IMG/VR virus record: IMGVR_UViG_3300046665_000283
Span: 1-21,096 of that record
Length of the DNA stretch: 21,096 nt
Source: a virus
Direction: 5' to 3' (one strand)
Within the stretch, counting starts at the first letter, position 1. Every line of letters starts with the position of its first letter. The translations under genes and the position numbers were made by a program. The notes under the pieces were generated by a model. That model ran no database searches, was not told the DNA's origin, and saw only the letters and a list, made by a program, of their open reading frames with translations. Shown piece after piece: positions 7,850 through 15,381 of this stretch.

Positions 7850-9445
7850 TTATGTTCCAAAAAGCAATAGTTCAACATCATTTTCTTCATCTTCGGCAAC
7901 TTTCTGCTGCTCAAGAGCTTCCGCGAGCAATTTATCGATCAGTTGGCGAAGGGCTTCATGCGCATCGAATACTTCGGACACTGGCTGCATGGCGACAATC
8001 GTGCGCTCGGCGTACAGTGGTGCCAGTGCGCGGGCTTCCTGCTCGTACACGATGCGCGCGGCAATCGGCGCCAGCTTCTCGGCTTCGGGCAGGTCCGGCA
8101 GCAGTTCCAGCGCCTCGGCTTCCAGTTCTCGGCGGCGTGCCTTCTTCTGGCTGCGGCTGGGCTTGTGCGCCTGGTTCAGTAGGTCGGCAAAAGCGCGCAC
8201 TTCGCGCACCGATCCGCCGCCACCTGCACCGCCCGCGCCTCCGCCATCGGCCATAGGCGTCGCCACGATGCCTTGCGTGACTTCCGGCCCATAGCCAGCC
8301 ATCAGCATCACGGCGCCCGAAGGCGACAGTGTGACCGGCGCCACTTGCGAGACTGCCGGCGCGTAACCAGTGAATGCGAGCGCAGCACCAACCGGCGCCA
8401 GCGTGACCGTCTGCCCGACTATCGGCGCGTAACCACTGAGCATCAGTGATGCGCCAGAAGGCGACAGGGCGCTTGATTGCACGATGGATGGTGCGTAACC
8501 TGCCAGAACCAGCGCGGCTGTTGCGGGCTCGAGCGTGACCGCCTGCGACAAGGCTGGGGCATAGCCGGCCAGTGTCAGCGATGCCGAGGATGGCGCGAGT
8601 GTCGACGCCTGTACGATGCTCGGCGCGAATCCGGCAAGCGACAGCGATACACTAGCCGGGTCAAGCGTGAGACCGGATGGCGCGACCGATACCGTTAAAT
8701 CGTCTTCCTCGTAGGCGTCTGCGAACAGTTGCCACGGATTGTCAGCGACTGCCGCCCATTCTTCCGGCGCCAGTTCCCGGTTCCACACCAGCACAAGGCC
8801 GGCGTGTGACTGCATGCCCTCGCCTGGTGCCGTGTTGGAACGGTTGAACAGCATCAGCGGCTGCTTGCCGGACCAGTCCGGCACGGTAGTGCCAATTGAT
8901 GCATCAACACCATACTGGGCTCTGCCGTTATAGAATCGTACCCGCGTACTGTTACGGGTCGAGCCTACCGGCTTTGTAACGCCATTCGTGAACAGGCCGG
9001 TATAGCTGGTAGCAGATTCTCGCGTACTACTGTTGGTGGCGAAGGAGTAGCCGCCCAGCGTACTATCCGATCCCCCACCCAAGTTCCACGCGTAATACGG
9101 GCTTGCCCATGCTCCGGCACGATACGGCACGCCCAACAGGTTGTTGTAGGATGTGCCGGCAATACGCCTGGCCAACACAAAAATCGTGTCCTGCGTCGTG
9201 ATCCCGTACAGCGGGTGATTTGCCGGCAGCGGCCAGTACCAGCCGTCCGAGGTCACGCCAGGCGTGTACAGCGTCTTGCCCTGCTCAAAGGCGGACCTTG
9301 CGGCGGCGCCCATGCTGCGCGGCAGGGTTCCGCTGATGAGGTCGGGTCCGCCCGCGACGGATGCGAACACCAGCCCGCGCACCAGCGGATTGGACTGGTC
9401 GAGCCTTGCTCTTCCCTGCGGCTGATAACGCATTGAAGCGCCCAT
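7850..9445 (-). CDS. LamG-domain protein with six 22-residue repeats and a helical tail
   Basis: This 531-residue protein has three parts. Residues 1-245 form a LamG/concanavalin-like domain typical of phage proteins, ending in the diagnostic VLVWNRELAPEEW and NPWQLF motifs. Residues 261-391 are six tandem repeats of about 22 residues, each of the form LxPxxAxLxLxGYAPxxxQ. A Gly-rich hinge (about 400-412) leads to a charged helical end (412-531) rich in Ala, Arg and Glu, suggesting a coiled coil or virion anchor. LamG domains bind sugars or proteins, and the repeats resemble beta-solenoid-like phage repeats. The gene lies in the head module, between two small structural genes and the scaffold. 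It may be a head fibre or decoration protein, but a tail role is equally possible. Confidence 0.75.
   Translation of the reverse strand: MGASMRYQPQGRARLDQSNPLVRGLVFASVAGGPDLISGTLPRSMGAAARSAFEQGKTLYTPGVTSDGWYWPLPANHPLYGITTQDTIFVLARRIAGTSYNNLLGVPYRAGAWASPYYAWNLGGGSDSTLGGYSFATNSSTRESATSYTGLFTNGVTKPVGSTRNSTRVRFYNGRAQYGVDASIGTTVPDWSGKQPLMLFNRSNTAPGEGMQSHAGLVLVWNRELAPEEWAAVADNPWQLFADAYEEDDLTVSVAPSGLTLDPASVSLSLAGFAPSIVQASTLAPSSASLTLAGYAPALSQAVTLEPATAALVLAGYAPSIVQSSALSPSGASLMLSGYAPIVGQTVTLAPVGAALAFTGYAPAVSQVAPVTLSPSGAVMLMAGYGPEVTQGIVATPMADGGGAGGAGGGGSVREVRAFADLLNQAHKPSRSQKKARRRELEAEALELLPDLPEAEKLAPIAARIVYEQEARALAPLYAERTIVAMQPVSEVFDAHEALRQLIDKLLAEALEQQKVAEDEENDVELLLFGT
8273..8665 (-). repeat. Tandem 66-base coding repeat (six copies)
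   Basis: In the LamG-repeat gene, six consecutive units of about 22 codons each encode the motif LxPxxAxLxLxGYAPxxxQ, with one slightly longer unit (the fifth, with an extra two codons). The DNA units are diverged, so this is an old protein repeat rather than a recent microsatellite. Confidence 0.8.
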
Positions 9446-9817
9446 TTACAGCGCCGTCACCGCTTGCAGGTACGCTTCGACCGTCACCGGGTTGGTGGTG
9501 TAAGCGTAGGCGATGGCGCGCAGGTACATCACGCCCTTGTCGAGCTTGATGGCGCCGCTGTTGACGCTCGACGCCGTAACATCGCCGGCCACCGTGTAGT
9601 AGTCATACCAGTTGGTGCCATCATGCGATGCCTGAAATGTCAGCGACAGCGCGACACCGGGCGCAGTGCCATTGGTGATCTTCCACGTCAGCTCGCCGTC
9701 ATAGTAGGCGCGGCAATCGACGCTCGATCCAGTGATGCCGGGCGATGCCTTGGTGCTGCTGTAGGTCGAATTGGAAGTCGACGCCAAGACGGTTACTGCG
9801 GCTTTGGTCAGTGCCAT
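9446..9817 (-). CDS. Small beta-rich structural protein
   Basis: This 123-residue protein is rich in Thr, Ser and Ala, with an all-beta look: LTKAAVTVLASTSNSTYSS at the start, then GELTWKITNGTAPGVALSLT, FQASHDGTNWYDYYTVAGD and VMYLRAIAYAYTTNPVTVEA. The SHDGTNWYD pattern is common in phage structural proteins with Ig-like or fibronectin-like folds. It lies just before the LamG-repeat gene, at a spacing of about one base. A capsid-decoration or head-fibre role is possible. No signal peptide or enzymatic motif is visible. Confidence 0.65.
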   Translation of the reverse strand: MALTKAAVTVLASTSNSTYSSTKASPGITGSSVDCRAYYDGELTWKITNGTAPGVALSLTFQASHDGTNWYDYYTVAGDVTASSVNSGAIKLDKGVMYLRAIAYAYTTNPVTVEAYLQAVTAL

Positions 9818-9832
9818 TGCTTCTCCGTTCCG

Positions 9833-10303
9833 TTAGGCAGTCGTGATCCAGCCCGCAGCCGGGCAATTGATCGTCAACGGCGAGTTGCTGGTGGTGGTCG
9901 CGGGAACGTCAGCCGGCGCAGCATCGCCGAGGAAGTGGCCGACAATCGGATTCACTTTACCGTTGAAGGTGCCGACCGCGTAGATGACGCCACGACGCCA
10001 GGCCGGGAAGCCGGCGCCGGTCGCGGTCCAGCTTGCGCTGCCGGTAGCGAATTTGACGGTACCGCCAGTCTGCGACAGCGCGACCGATGCCAGCGCGACG
10101 CCACCCGCCGTGTAGCCGTTGCCGGCGGCGATCTCGTTGGCCGACACATCCGCGAACACCTCGTTACCGGTATCGGAGTTGTCCGGGGTCCAGGTCGAAG
10201 CGATCAGCGCCAGTTTAAAAGTGTTGGCCGGGTTCAGCAGGTTGGTAGCCGACTCGATGTTCAGCTTGGCCTTGTTCGGGATGATGAGTGCGCCTGATGC
10301 CAT
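9833..10303 (-). CDS. Structural protein next to portal
   Basis: This 156-residue protein starts at an ATG whose first base overlaps the portal stop (TAATG), with an AGAGG ribosome site. The sequence (MASGALIIPNKAKLNIES, then ATNLLNPANTFKLALIAST and ADVSANEIAAGNGYTAGG) is rich in Ala, Thr and Gly, with beta strands. It continues with ATGAGFPAWRRGVIYAVG and ends with PLTINCPAAGWITTA. I know this general type as a conserved phage structural protein near the portal, but not its exact role. Its place between portal and LamG gene supports a head or head-surface function. Confidence 0.65.
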   Translation of the reverse strand: MASGALIIPNKAKLNIESATNLLNPANTFKLALIASTWTPDNSDTGNEVFADVSANEIAAGNGYTAGGVALASVALSQTGGTVKFATGSASWTATGAGFPAWRRGVIYAVGTFNGKVNPIVGHFLGDAAPADVPATTTSNSPLTINCPAAGWITTA

Positions 10304-12552
10304 TATTCAGCCTCTTGGGTAAATTGTTGTGGGTCGATCTTGACGGCGTGCGATGCCTTGCCATCCGGGCCGCGTACGATGTGCGTTTCCATGCGCGCGT
10401 GGGAGTCGAGCTTTTCGTGCAACGCGCCGAGGGCATGCAGGACTGGTGCGTGATCGGCTGCGATCTTCCCGCGAGTCTCGGCTTCGACGGTGGCGTGGTG
10501 GCGATCCAGTTCGATCTTGTGCTGGAGTTCGGCATTCTTGAGGCCAAGGTCGATTTCCTTGATGCGCACTTCCTTGTCCTTGATCTGCAAATCCATCGCC
10601 TTGAGTTGCGTGTTTGCGGCGAGGGCTTCGCGGTCGGCCTGCTGCTTGGCCTGGATCTCGGCCATCTTGCCCTGCTGGCGCATCTGCTCCTGTTGCAGCG
10701 TGGTTTCGGCCAGCAGTTGCTCCGGTGACTTCTGCGGCGCTTTCGGCGGCGTCTTGCTCGGATCGGTCAGCAGCTTGGCATCGGCGCCTTGCAGGTTGCC
10801 GGCCTTCAGCAGGCGCTTGCCGAGCTGGTAGACGTTCTCCGGCGTCACCACGCCGACCATCGCCGCTTCCTGGAAGAATGGCGTCATCAATTGCAGGAAC
10901 TGGACCTCTTGCGACTTGTCTCCGGTGCCGAGACCCACAGCAATGTTGACGTCCATATCGCCCGACCACTGGCGCGGGTCGTAGTCGATCCATTCGCCGC
11001 GCAGGCGCACGGTGGCCGGCTTGTCCTGATAGGTGCAGGTCAGTTTCAGCATCTTCTGGAACAGTGCCTTGACGCCGCACTCCGCGAAAATCCGCAGTGT
11101 CATTTTCAGGCGCTGCTGTGCCTGGCTGAGGAACTGTGCGGCGCCGCTGGCGGTCTTGTGCAGCGCGTCGGCGTCGAGTCCCTGCGTGTAGCGGGTCACG
11201 CCAATGCGCCCTTCGCGCACGGTGTCCATCAGCTCCAGGCCTTGCAGCGATTCATTGGCAACCAGCGTGCTTTGCATCGGGCCGGCCATGCCCGGCTGCT
11301 TCATGCGCACGACCTTGCCGATGCGGGTCGACAGCATGTCATCGAGATTGACCTGGCCGTCGACTGCGAACGACGTCGGGTTATTCGCTGTGTACAACGA
11401 ATCGAGATACTGGCGCATCAGCGAAGTCTTGGTGTCCTGCACCTCGATCATGGCATCCGCGTAGGCCATGCCGATGACACGGTGCGGCAGCAGGATCGGC
11501 GACCACATGCAATATTCGTGATCGTCCACCTCTTCATTTTCAAGGAAGCCATTGCCACCCTGAAGAACGCGCCTCCACTCAGCGATGCCATCGCCGTTGA
11601 AGTCTACCCGCGCGAAGCCATAGAACAGCCACAGCTTTTGCATGGAAGTGTCAGCCTGCGAATCATCAAGGCCATTCCATGTCGTGTCCTGATTGCGTAG
11701 CGCCAGTTCGCTGATGCCGCTCGGGATATCGTACTCGGACAGGTTTTCGACCTCGGCCTTCTTGTAGCCCATCTCGATCAGGTCGGAACGCGTGTACTGG
11801 CGGAACTCGCCAATGACTGATGCCTCCTCAATCTTCTTGGCGCCGCGGCTGATGACGAACAGTTCCGGCGGCACGTTGTCGGTGCGGGCGCCGCGCGGTC
11901 CCTGGTCGATGGTCACGTCGATATCATGGAGTTGCTGCGGCGGCTGCTGGAGCATCGCGGCAATCTGTTGCTGCTGCTCGGGCGGCGCACTTGCCATGTG
12001 TTGCTGTGCCTCGGCGCGGTGCTGCTCGTCGTCCGGGTCAGGGTAGGCATCGTGCGCGGTGATCGTGATGCGCTTGTCGTTGACGATCTTGACCAGTTGC
12101 GCGTCGGTCAGCCCCTTGTAGGACTCCTTCTTGATCTTGGCGCTCGCATCCCACCACACGCGGACCACGCCGGCTTTACTCAGCAAACCGTCCTTGATCC
12201 ACGTGTTGAACATCACGAAGCCGTCGTTCTTCTTCTTGATGAGGTGGTTGATGTAGTCGGTGGCCTGCTCGGCGTAATCCTCGTCGCCCGGCTCGACCGG
12301 CTCGAACTCGCCAATGTGGTCGCCCGCGAAGAACGGCTCCAGCATCGACGGAATGGCCGACTCGATCACCTCGAACACGTCGCGCGATACCACCTGCGAG
12401 CGCCCGGCCACCTCGTTACCCATCGGCAGGCCGTAGTAATATGCCAGGTTGCGCTCGCGATCGCCGGCCAGGTTCGTACCTGCCCATGCAGCCGCTTCCG
12501 CCACTTCGCCATCGACCACTTGCCGCAGGTCGTCGTCTGTCATTTTCGCCAT
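10303..12552 (-). CDS. Portal protein
   Basis: This 749-residue protein, encoded directly after the large terminase with an eight-base-spaced GGGGA ribosome site, fits a P22-like portal. The N-terminus contains NLAYYYGLPMGNEVAGRSQV followed by SRDVFEVIESAIPSMLEPF, a segment typical of podovirus portals. The body continues with KAGVVRVWWD, and the region SLYTANNPTSFAVDGQVNLD, then RIGKVVRMKQPG, is seen in the same family. The C-terminal part (about residues 610-700) is a long Gln/Lys/Glu-rich coiled coil resembling the portal barrel of P22-type portals. It forms the dodecameric ring through which DNA enters and leaves. Length is within the usual range for long-barrel portals. Confidence 0.85.
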   Translation of the reverse strand: MAKMTDDDLRQVVDGEVAEAAAWAGTNLAGDRERNLAYYYGLPMGNEVAGRSQVVSRDVFEVIESAIPSMLEPFFAGDHIGEFEPVEPGDEDYAEQATDYINHLIKKKNDGFVMFNTWIKDGLLSKAGVVRVWWDASAKIKKESYKGLTDAQLVKIVNDKRITITAHDAYPDPDDEQHRAEAQQHMASAPPEQQQQIAAMLQQPPQQLHDIDVTIDQGPRGARTDNVPPELFVISRGAKKIEEASVIGEFRQYTRSDLIEMGYKKAEVENLSEYDIPSGISELALRNQDTTWNGLDDSQADTSMQKLWLFYGFARVDFNGDGIAEWRRVLQGGNGFLENEEVDDHEYCMWSPILLPHRVIGMAYADAMIEVQDTKTSLMRQYLDSLYTANNPTSFAVDGQVNLDDMLSTRIGKVVRMKQPGMAGPMQSTLVANESLQGLELMDTVREGRIGVTRYTQGLDADALHKTASGAAQFLSQAQQRLKMTLRIFAECGVKALFQKMLKLTCTYQDKPATVRLRGEWIDYDPRQWSGDMDVNIAVGLGTGDKSQEVQFLQLMTPFFQEAAMVGVVTPENVYQLGKRLLKAGNLQGADAKLLTDPSKTPPKAPQKSPEQLLAETTLQQEQMRQQGKMAEIQAKQQADREALAANTQLKAMDLQIKDKEVRIKEIDLGLKNAELQHKIELDRHHATVEAETRGKIAADHAPVLHALGALHEKLDSHARMETHIVRGPDGKASHAVKIDPQQFTQEAE

Positions 12553-14088
12553 TTAGACGATCCCCAATGATTGATAGTTAAGTGAAGCGCCCCAGCTTCC
12601 AGCCTGCGTGATGAGGCCGGCGCTCTTGGCTTGCGCCCATTGCCGGAAGGCATCGCAGCCCTCGCTGGTGTGATCCTTGCGCGGCTCGTCGCTCCATCGC
12701 GAGTCATGCTCATTCCACCGCTTCTTGTATTGCGTCAGGTGCGCGAAGCCGAGCTTGGTGCCTTCTTCATCGAAGTAGGCAGAGCCGAACTCAGCGCGCG
12801 TAATGTTGATGCCGGTGTTGATGTCGGAAATGCGCGGCACGATCTCGATGTTGCGCAGCCCACGTTCTTCCAACATTTCCTTGGTCGACTTGTTGGTGTC
12901 CGACAGCCGCTTGTGCGCGGCGTCGTGCGGCAGGAAATGCTTGTTGAAGATGTAGCCAGTGTCCTGCAACAGCTTGACGTAGTAGCGCAGGTCTTCGCCG
13001 TGCGCTTCCTCGTACTTGATGAATCGGTCTTCCATGCCGACCTGCTGGTGGAACCAAATAGCCACGCCGTCACTGTTGCCGATGTCCCAAAAGGTATTCA
13101 CTGGCACGTCAAGCATAGGGATGCGCAGGATGCGGCCAGTCTTGCGCACAGCCGTTACCTGCTTGGTGTAGTAGCAGCCTTCGGTGGACACCTGGAACGC
13201 CTCCTGCGGCGTGCTCGGATACTCCTGCCACATGCGCTCGTCTTCGCCGGCAAAGTCCGTGTCGCGGGTCGCCACGTACCAGGCGCGCTGGCCGGCGTCG
13301 ATGGTCGTTCCCATCGTTGCCTCGATGGCGGCAAAGTAGTCGCGATCCTTGTCGGTGATGACGGCGGAGCCTTCCGGCATCCGGTAGCCATCCTCCTGCC
13401 ACCAGGGGAAGAAGTGGAAGCGCCAGTCCTTGGCCGACAGCTTCTTGCCCTGCTCCTGCTGCGCGATGGCGCGCTGGGTCATGGCGTGGAATTCGCCCTC
13501 GGCGCCCTCGGCGGTCGACTCGATGACCGTGATGCCGTTGGTCGGCACGGCAGGAATCGAACCGGTGACGACTTCCTTGGCCTTCTCGGGATACTTCGCG
13601 CAGATTTTGCCGAACTCGGAGATATGCAGGCGGTGGATGGTGCCGGAGCGCATCGACGTAGCTACACGCACGGACGAGTTATTGTGCGCGAACAGCAGCT
13701 CGTCGGCGTTGTCGGCCTTGAGAGGCATTGCCGCCTTGAGTTCGGGCGGCAGGTTCTCGTACGCAAACTTCACCTTGTCGCGGAAAATGACCTTGGCGGC
13801 TTCGCGGTCGTGCGCAATGATGCCGCAACGGCTGTTAGCATTGAACAGCGCGTGATCCAACCAGGCAATCGCGATCAGCGTGGTAAAGCCGAGCTGGCGG
13901 GCCTTGAGGATGATATTGCGATGGTGCAGGCGATCCAGAAACCGGCGTTGTGCGCGGTTCGGCTTGAACTGCATGACCAGCCCTTCGCCTTCACCATCGC
14001 CCTTGACAATGATCTTGTACAGATTGCACAGCCGCCACATGGGGTCAGCCAGCAACTGCTGGAGTTCCGCCTTGGCGTCACTCGTCAT
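12553..14088 (-). CDS. terL: Large terminase subunit (ATPase and nuclease)
   Basis: The protein is 511 residues. A Walker A variant KARQLGFT is at about 62-69. A Walker B, RLHISEFG, is at about 153-160, with the acidic residue after the hydrophobic strand. The motif III coupling segment ITVIESTAEG lies at about 186-195. The C-terminal nuclease shows TFWDIGNSDGVAIWF (Asp at about 335), then FLPHDAAHKR (about 386-395), then GCDAFRQWA (about 477-485), with the spacing of RNase H-fold terminase nucleases. The protein cuts concatemeric DNA and drives it into the head. Its start overlaps the small terminase stop by about ten bases, so the two are coupled. Confidence 0.93.
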   Translation of the reverse strand: MTSDAKAELQQLLADPMWRLCNLYKIIVKGDGEGEGLVMQFKPNRAQRRFLDRLHHRNIILKARQLGFTTLIAIAWLDHALFNANSRCGIIAHDREAAKVIFRDKVKFAYENLPPELKAAMPLKADNADELLFAHNNSSVRVATSMRSGTIHRLHISEFGKICAKYPEKAKEVVTGSIPAVPTNGITVIESTAEGAEGEFHAMTQRAIAQQEQGKKLSAKDWRFHFFPWWQEDGYRMPEGSAVITDKDRDYFAAIEATMGTTIDAGQRAWYVATRDTDFAGEDERMWQEYPSTPQEAFQVSTEGCYYTKQVTAVRKTGRILRIPMLDVPVNTFWDIGNSDGVAIWFHQQVGMEDRFIKYEEAHGEDLRYYVKLLQDTGYIFNKHFLPHDAAHKRLSDTNKSTKEMLEERGLRNIEIVPRISDINTGINITRAEFGSAYFDEEGTKLGFAHLTQYKKRWNEHDSRWSDEPRKDHTSEGCDAFRQWAQAKSAGLITQAGSWGASLNYQSLGIV

Positions 14089-14527
14089 CAGGCACGACTT
14101 TCAGCGAACTACCATTCACAGCGGCCAGCAGCGCGCCCAAGGCGTTGCCGGTATGTTCCTGCGTCACCTTGTCGCCGTACTTCTTCGGCGCCATCTTGGA
14201 CGCCAGCCACTTGCGGGAGTCAACACGCAGGCGGGAACGGGCGATGACTTCCTGATCCGTGCGCGTATTGCCTTCGGAGTCAAGATAGGTGTCGTTGCGC
14301 CCATCGTCAGCGATCTCAAGGATCTCGTCGGCCAGGGCATCGGCCTGAGCCTCGCGCGCGCATGTGTATTGCTCGCGGAACTCGTCATGCTTTGCCAACC
14401 AGCGGAACACGGTCGCACAGTCGGGCATCGCATCATCACGACATATGGCGCGCAGACTCTCGCCTTCGGCCAGGCGTGCGCAGATCGCAGCGGCAGTATC
14501 TAGCGAGTAGTCGGAGGGACGGCCCAT
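14078..14527 (-). CDS. terS: Small terminase subunit
   Basis: This 149-residue protein begins the late operon. Its N-terminal DNA-binding region (MGRPSDYSLDTAAAICARLA, then EGESLRAICRDDAMPDCATV and FRWLAKHDEFREQY) is the helix-turn-helix seen in small terminases of the Sf6 and P22-like groups. The middle part (EAQADALADEILEIADDGRN) and the SRLRVDSRKWLASKMAPKKY motif are typical of the family. It recognises the packaging site and hands DNA to the large subunit. The start at 14527 has only a weak ribosome site, so an alternative start cannot be excluded. It lies just downstream of the divergent regulatory gap. Confidence 0.88.
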   Translation of the reverse strand: MGRPSDYSLDTAAAICARLAEGESLRAICRDDAMPDCATVFRWLAKHDEFREQYTCAREAQADALADEILEIADDGRNDTYLDSEGNTRTDQEVIARSRLRVDSRKWLASKMAPKKYGDKVTQEHTGNALGALLAAVNGSSLKVVPDDE

Positions 14528-14560
14528 GCGTGCTGTTCAGTATGTGAGGGGAATGGCGCT

Positions 14561-14589
14561 AGGTTGCCACCAATCACTGTTGATGTCAA
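14561..14589 (-). promoter_or_regulatory. Candidate late promoter (perfect -35, weak -10)
   Basis: On the minus strand, TTGACA (14584-14589) matches the sigma70 -35 consensus. At 17 bases the -10 would be CAACCT (14561-14566), a poor match, so activation by a phage protein is plausible. It lies about 35 bases upstream of the small terminase start. Confidence 0.4.
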
Positions 14590-14603
14590 GAATCTATTGA
14601 TTC
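14590..14603. repeat. Inverted repeat GAATC-TATT-GATTC
   Basis: Perfect five-base arms with a four-base centre, abutting the minus-strand TTGACA. Position suits an operator that controls the late promoter, though it could also be chance. Confidence 0.45.
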
Positions 14604-14621
14604 ATGGCAAGCACGGACCGG

Positions 14622-14636
14622 TGAAAAATATTTTCA
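14622..14636. repeat. Inverted repeat TGAAAA-ATA-TTTTCA
   Basis: Six-base perfect arms, AT-rich, with a three-base centre. It sits between the two divergent promoters (plus strand at 14655 and minus strand at 14589). It may be an operator for the small HTH protein at 15096-15266. Confidence 0.45.
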
Positions 14637-14654
14637 TCTTTCCATCAAATCCAC

Positions 14655-14682
14655 TTGCTAATGCACGGAATCCGCGTATAAT
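14655..14682 (+). promoter_or_regulatory. Sigma70-like promoter for the plus-strand operon
   Basis: TTGCTA (14655-14660) and a perfect TATAAT (14677-14682), separated by 16 bases. It lies about 38 bases upstream of the first plus-strand gene, which has its own AAGGGG ribosome site. Confidence 0.7.
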
Positions 14683-14719
14683 GAACTTCATCGACACCAC
14701 AACAACGAAGGGGAACAAA

Positions 14720-14929
14720 ATGAACAAAGTTACCAACCTGCTGAACATGATTGCTGAAGAACTGAACACCACCGACAAGAACCTGGTCATCAGCGTGGCG
14801 ATGAGCGCGCTGGTCAAGTCCGGCGCTGAAGTCGACGTGGCATTCGAGCTGCTGTTCGGTGAAGGCGCCTGGAAGAAGTTCGCCGGCAACCTGTACGACG
14901 CGCTCCGCGCCAAGGCAGCAACCGCATGA
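14720..14929 (+). CDS. Small acidic protein, first gene of the plus-strand operon
   Basis: This 69-residue protein starts at the ATG at 14720. An AAGGGG ribosome site sits about six bases upstream, and a strong promoter at 14655-14682 precedes it. A longer frame starting at 14564 lacks a ribosome site, and its start would lie upstream of this promoter. The sequence (MNKVTNLLNMIAEELNTTDK, then NLVISVAMSALVKSGAEVDV and AFELLFGEGAWKKF) is helical. I do not recognise its family. It is followed by a second and third gene that each overlap the previous stop. The stop codon lies inside the hairpin at 14921-14940. Confidence 0.75.
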   Translation: MNKVTNLLNMIAEELNTTDKNLVISVAMSALVKSGAEVDVAFELLFGEGAWKKFAGNLYDALRAKAATA

Positions 14930-14940
14930 TGCGGTTTTTC
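14921..14940 (+). terminator. Terminator-like hairpin over a gene junction
   Basis: ACCGCA (14921-14926), TGA loop, TGCGGT (14930-14935), followed by TTTTC. The six-pair stem with a three-base loop spans the stop codon of the first plus-strand gene and the start codon of the second. It could act as an attenuator or block the second start until the ribosome of the first gene opens it. Confidence 0.5.
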
Positions 14941-15099
14941 GTTAGCCCAGACCGTATGCACGCGGTCTGGCGTCATGAACTCGATCCGCGCGAAGGCACT
15001 GAATACGCGGACTGGATCGACGTTACCGACATGGACGACGCGCAGTTTGATGCGTTCATGAAGGAGCATCCGATAATCAAGGCGCGCGCCAACCAATGA
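14929..15099 (+). CDS. Small unknown protein, second gene of the plus-strand operon
   Basis: This 56-residue protein has the frame MRFFVSPDRMHAVWRHELDP, then REGTEYADWIDVTDMDDAQF, then DAFMKEHPIIKARANQ. A start at the overlapping ATG at 14926 (ATGATG) would add one Met. The start overlaps the previous stop as TGATG or ATGA, which suggests coupling. The domain looks small and mixed alpha-beta. No family recognised. The next gene starts at the ATG overlapping its stop (ATGA), which supports it as a real gene. Confidence 0.65.
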   Translation: MRFFVSPDRMHAVWRHELDPREGTEYADWIDVTDMDDAQFDAFMKEHPIIKARANQ

Positions 15100-15266
15100 C
15101 ACCAACACCCGATCAGATCAGGACAGTTCGCCAGTCGGCGGGCTTGTCGCAGACCGCAGCCGCTACCCTGATTTACTCCACCCTGCGCACCTGGCAGGAC
15201 TGGGAAGCAGGTAAGGCCAAGATGCACGCCGGCCTGTGGGAACTGTTTCAAATCAAGACGCAATGA
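15096..15266 (+). CDS. Xre-like helix-turn-helix regulator
   Basis: This 56-residue protein overlaps the previous stop as ATGA. The sequence (MTPTPDQIRTVRQSAGLSQT, then AAATLIYSTLRTWQDWEAGK, then AKMHAGLWELFQIKTQ) has the RTWQDWEAG pattern of small Xre-type DNA-binding proteins, where the recognition helix is followed by the W-x-x-WE-x-G motif. It lacks room for a second domain, so it may act as a dimer with a short dimerisation end. It is the last gene of an operon diverging from the late genes, which suggests it regulates the operator region at 14590-14636. The link is inferred from position. The TGA stop overlaps the A run that forms the T-tract of the opposing terminator. Confidence 0.75.
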   Translation: MTPTPDQIRTVRQSAGLSQTAAATLIYSTLRTWQDWEAGKAKMHAGLWELFQIKTQ

Positions 15267-15291
15267 AAAAAAGCCCGCTGGTTGCGCGGGC
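15266..15291 (-). terminator. Strong intrinsic terminator of the minus-strand transcript
   Basis: On the minus strand, GCCCGC pairs with GCGGGC around a seven-base centre and runs straight into seven T. It closes the noncoding RNA region. On the plus strand no T run follows, so it serves the minus strand only. Its T run overlaps the stop of the plus-strand HTH gene. Confidence 0.85.
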
Positions 15292-15381
15292 CAAGCTCTG
15301 CTACGGGAAAGGGTTGTGGTGCCGTCCACAAGTTCCGGTTCGTTTCGACGGCGCTACCGGCTTGCACAGCTTACGCTGCTA

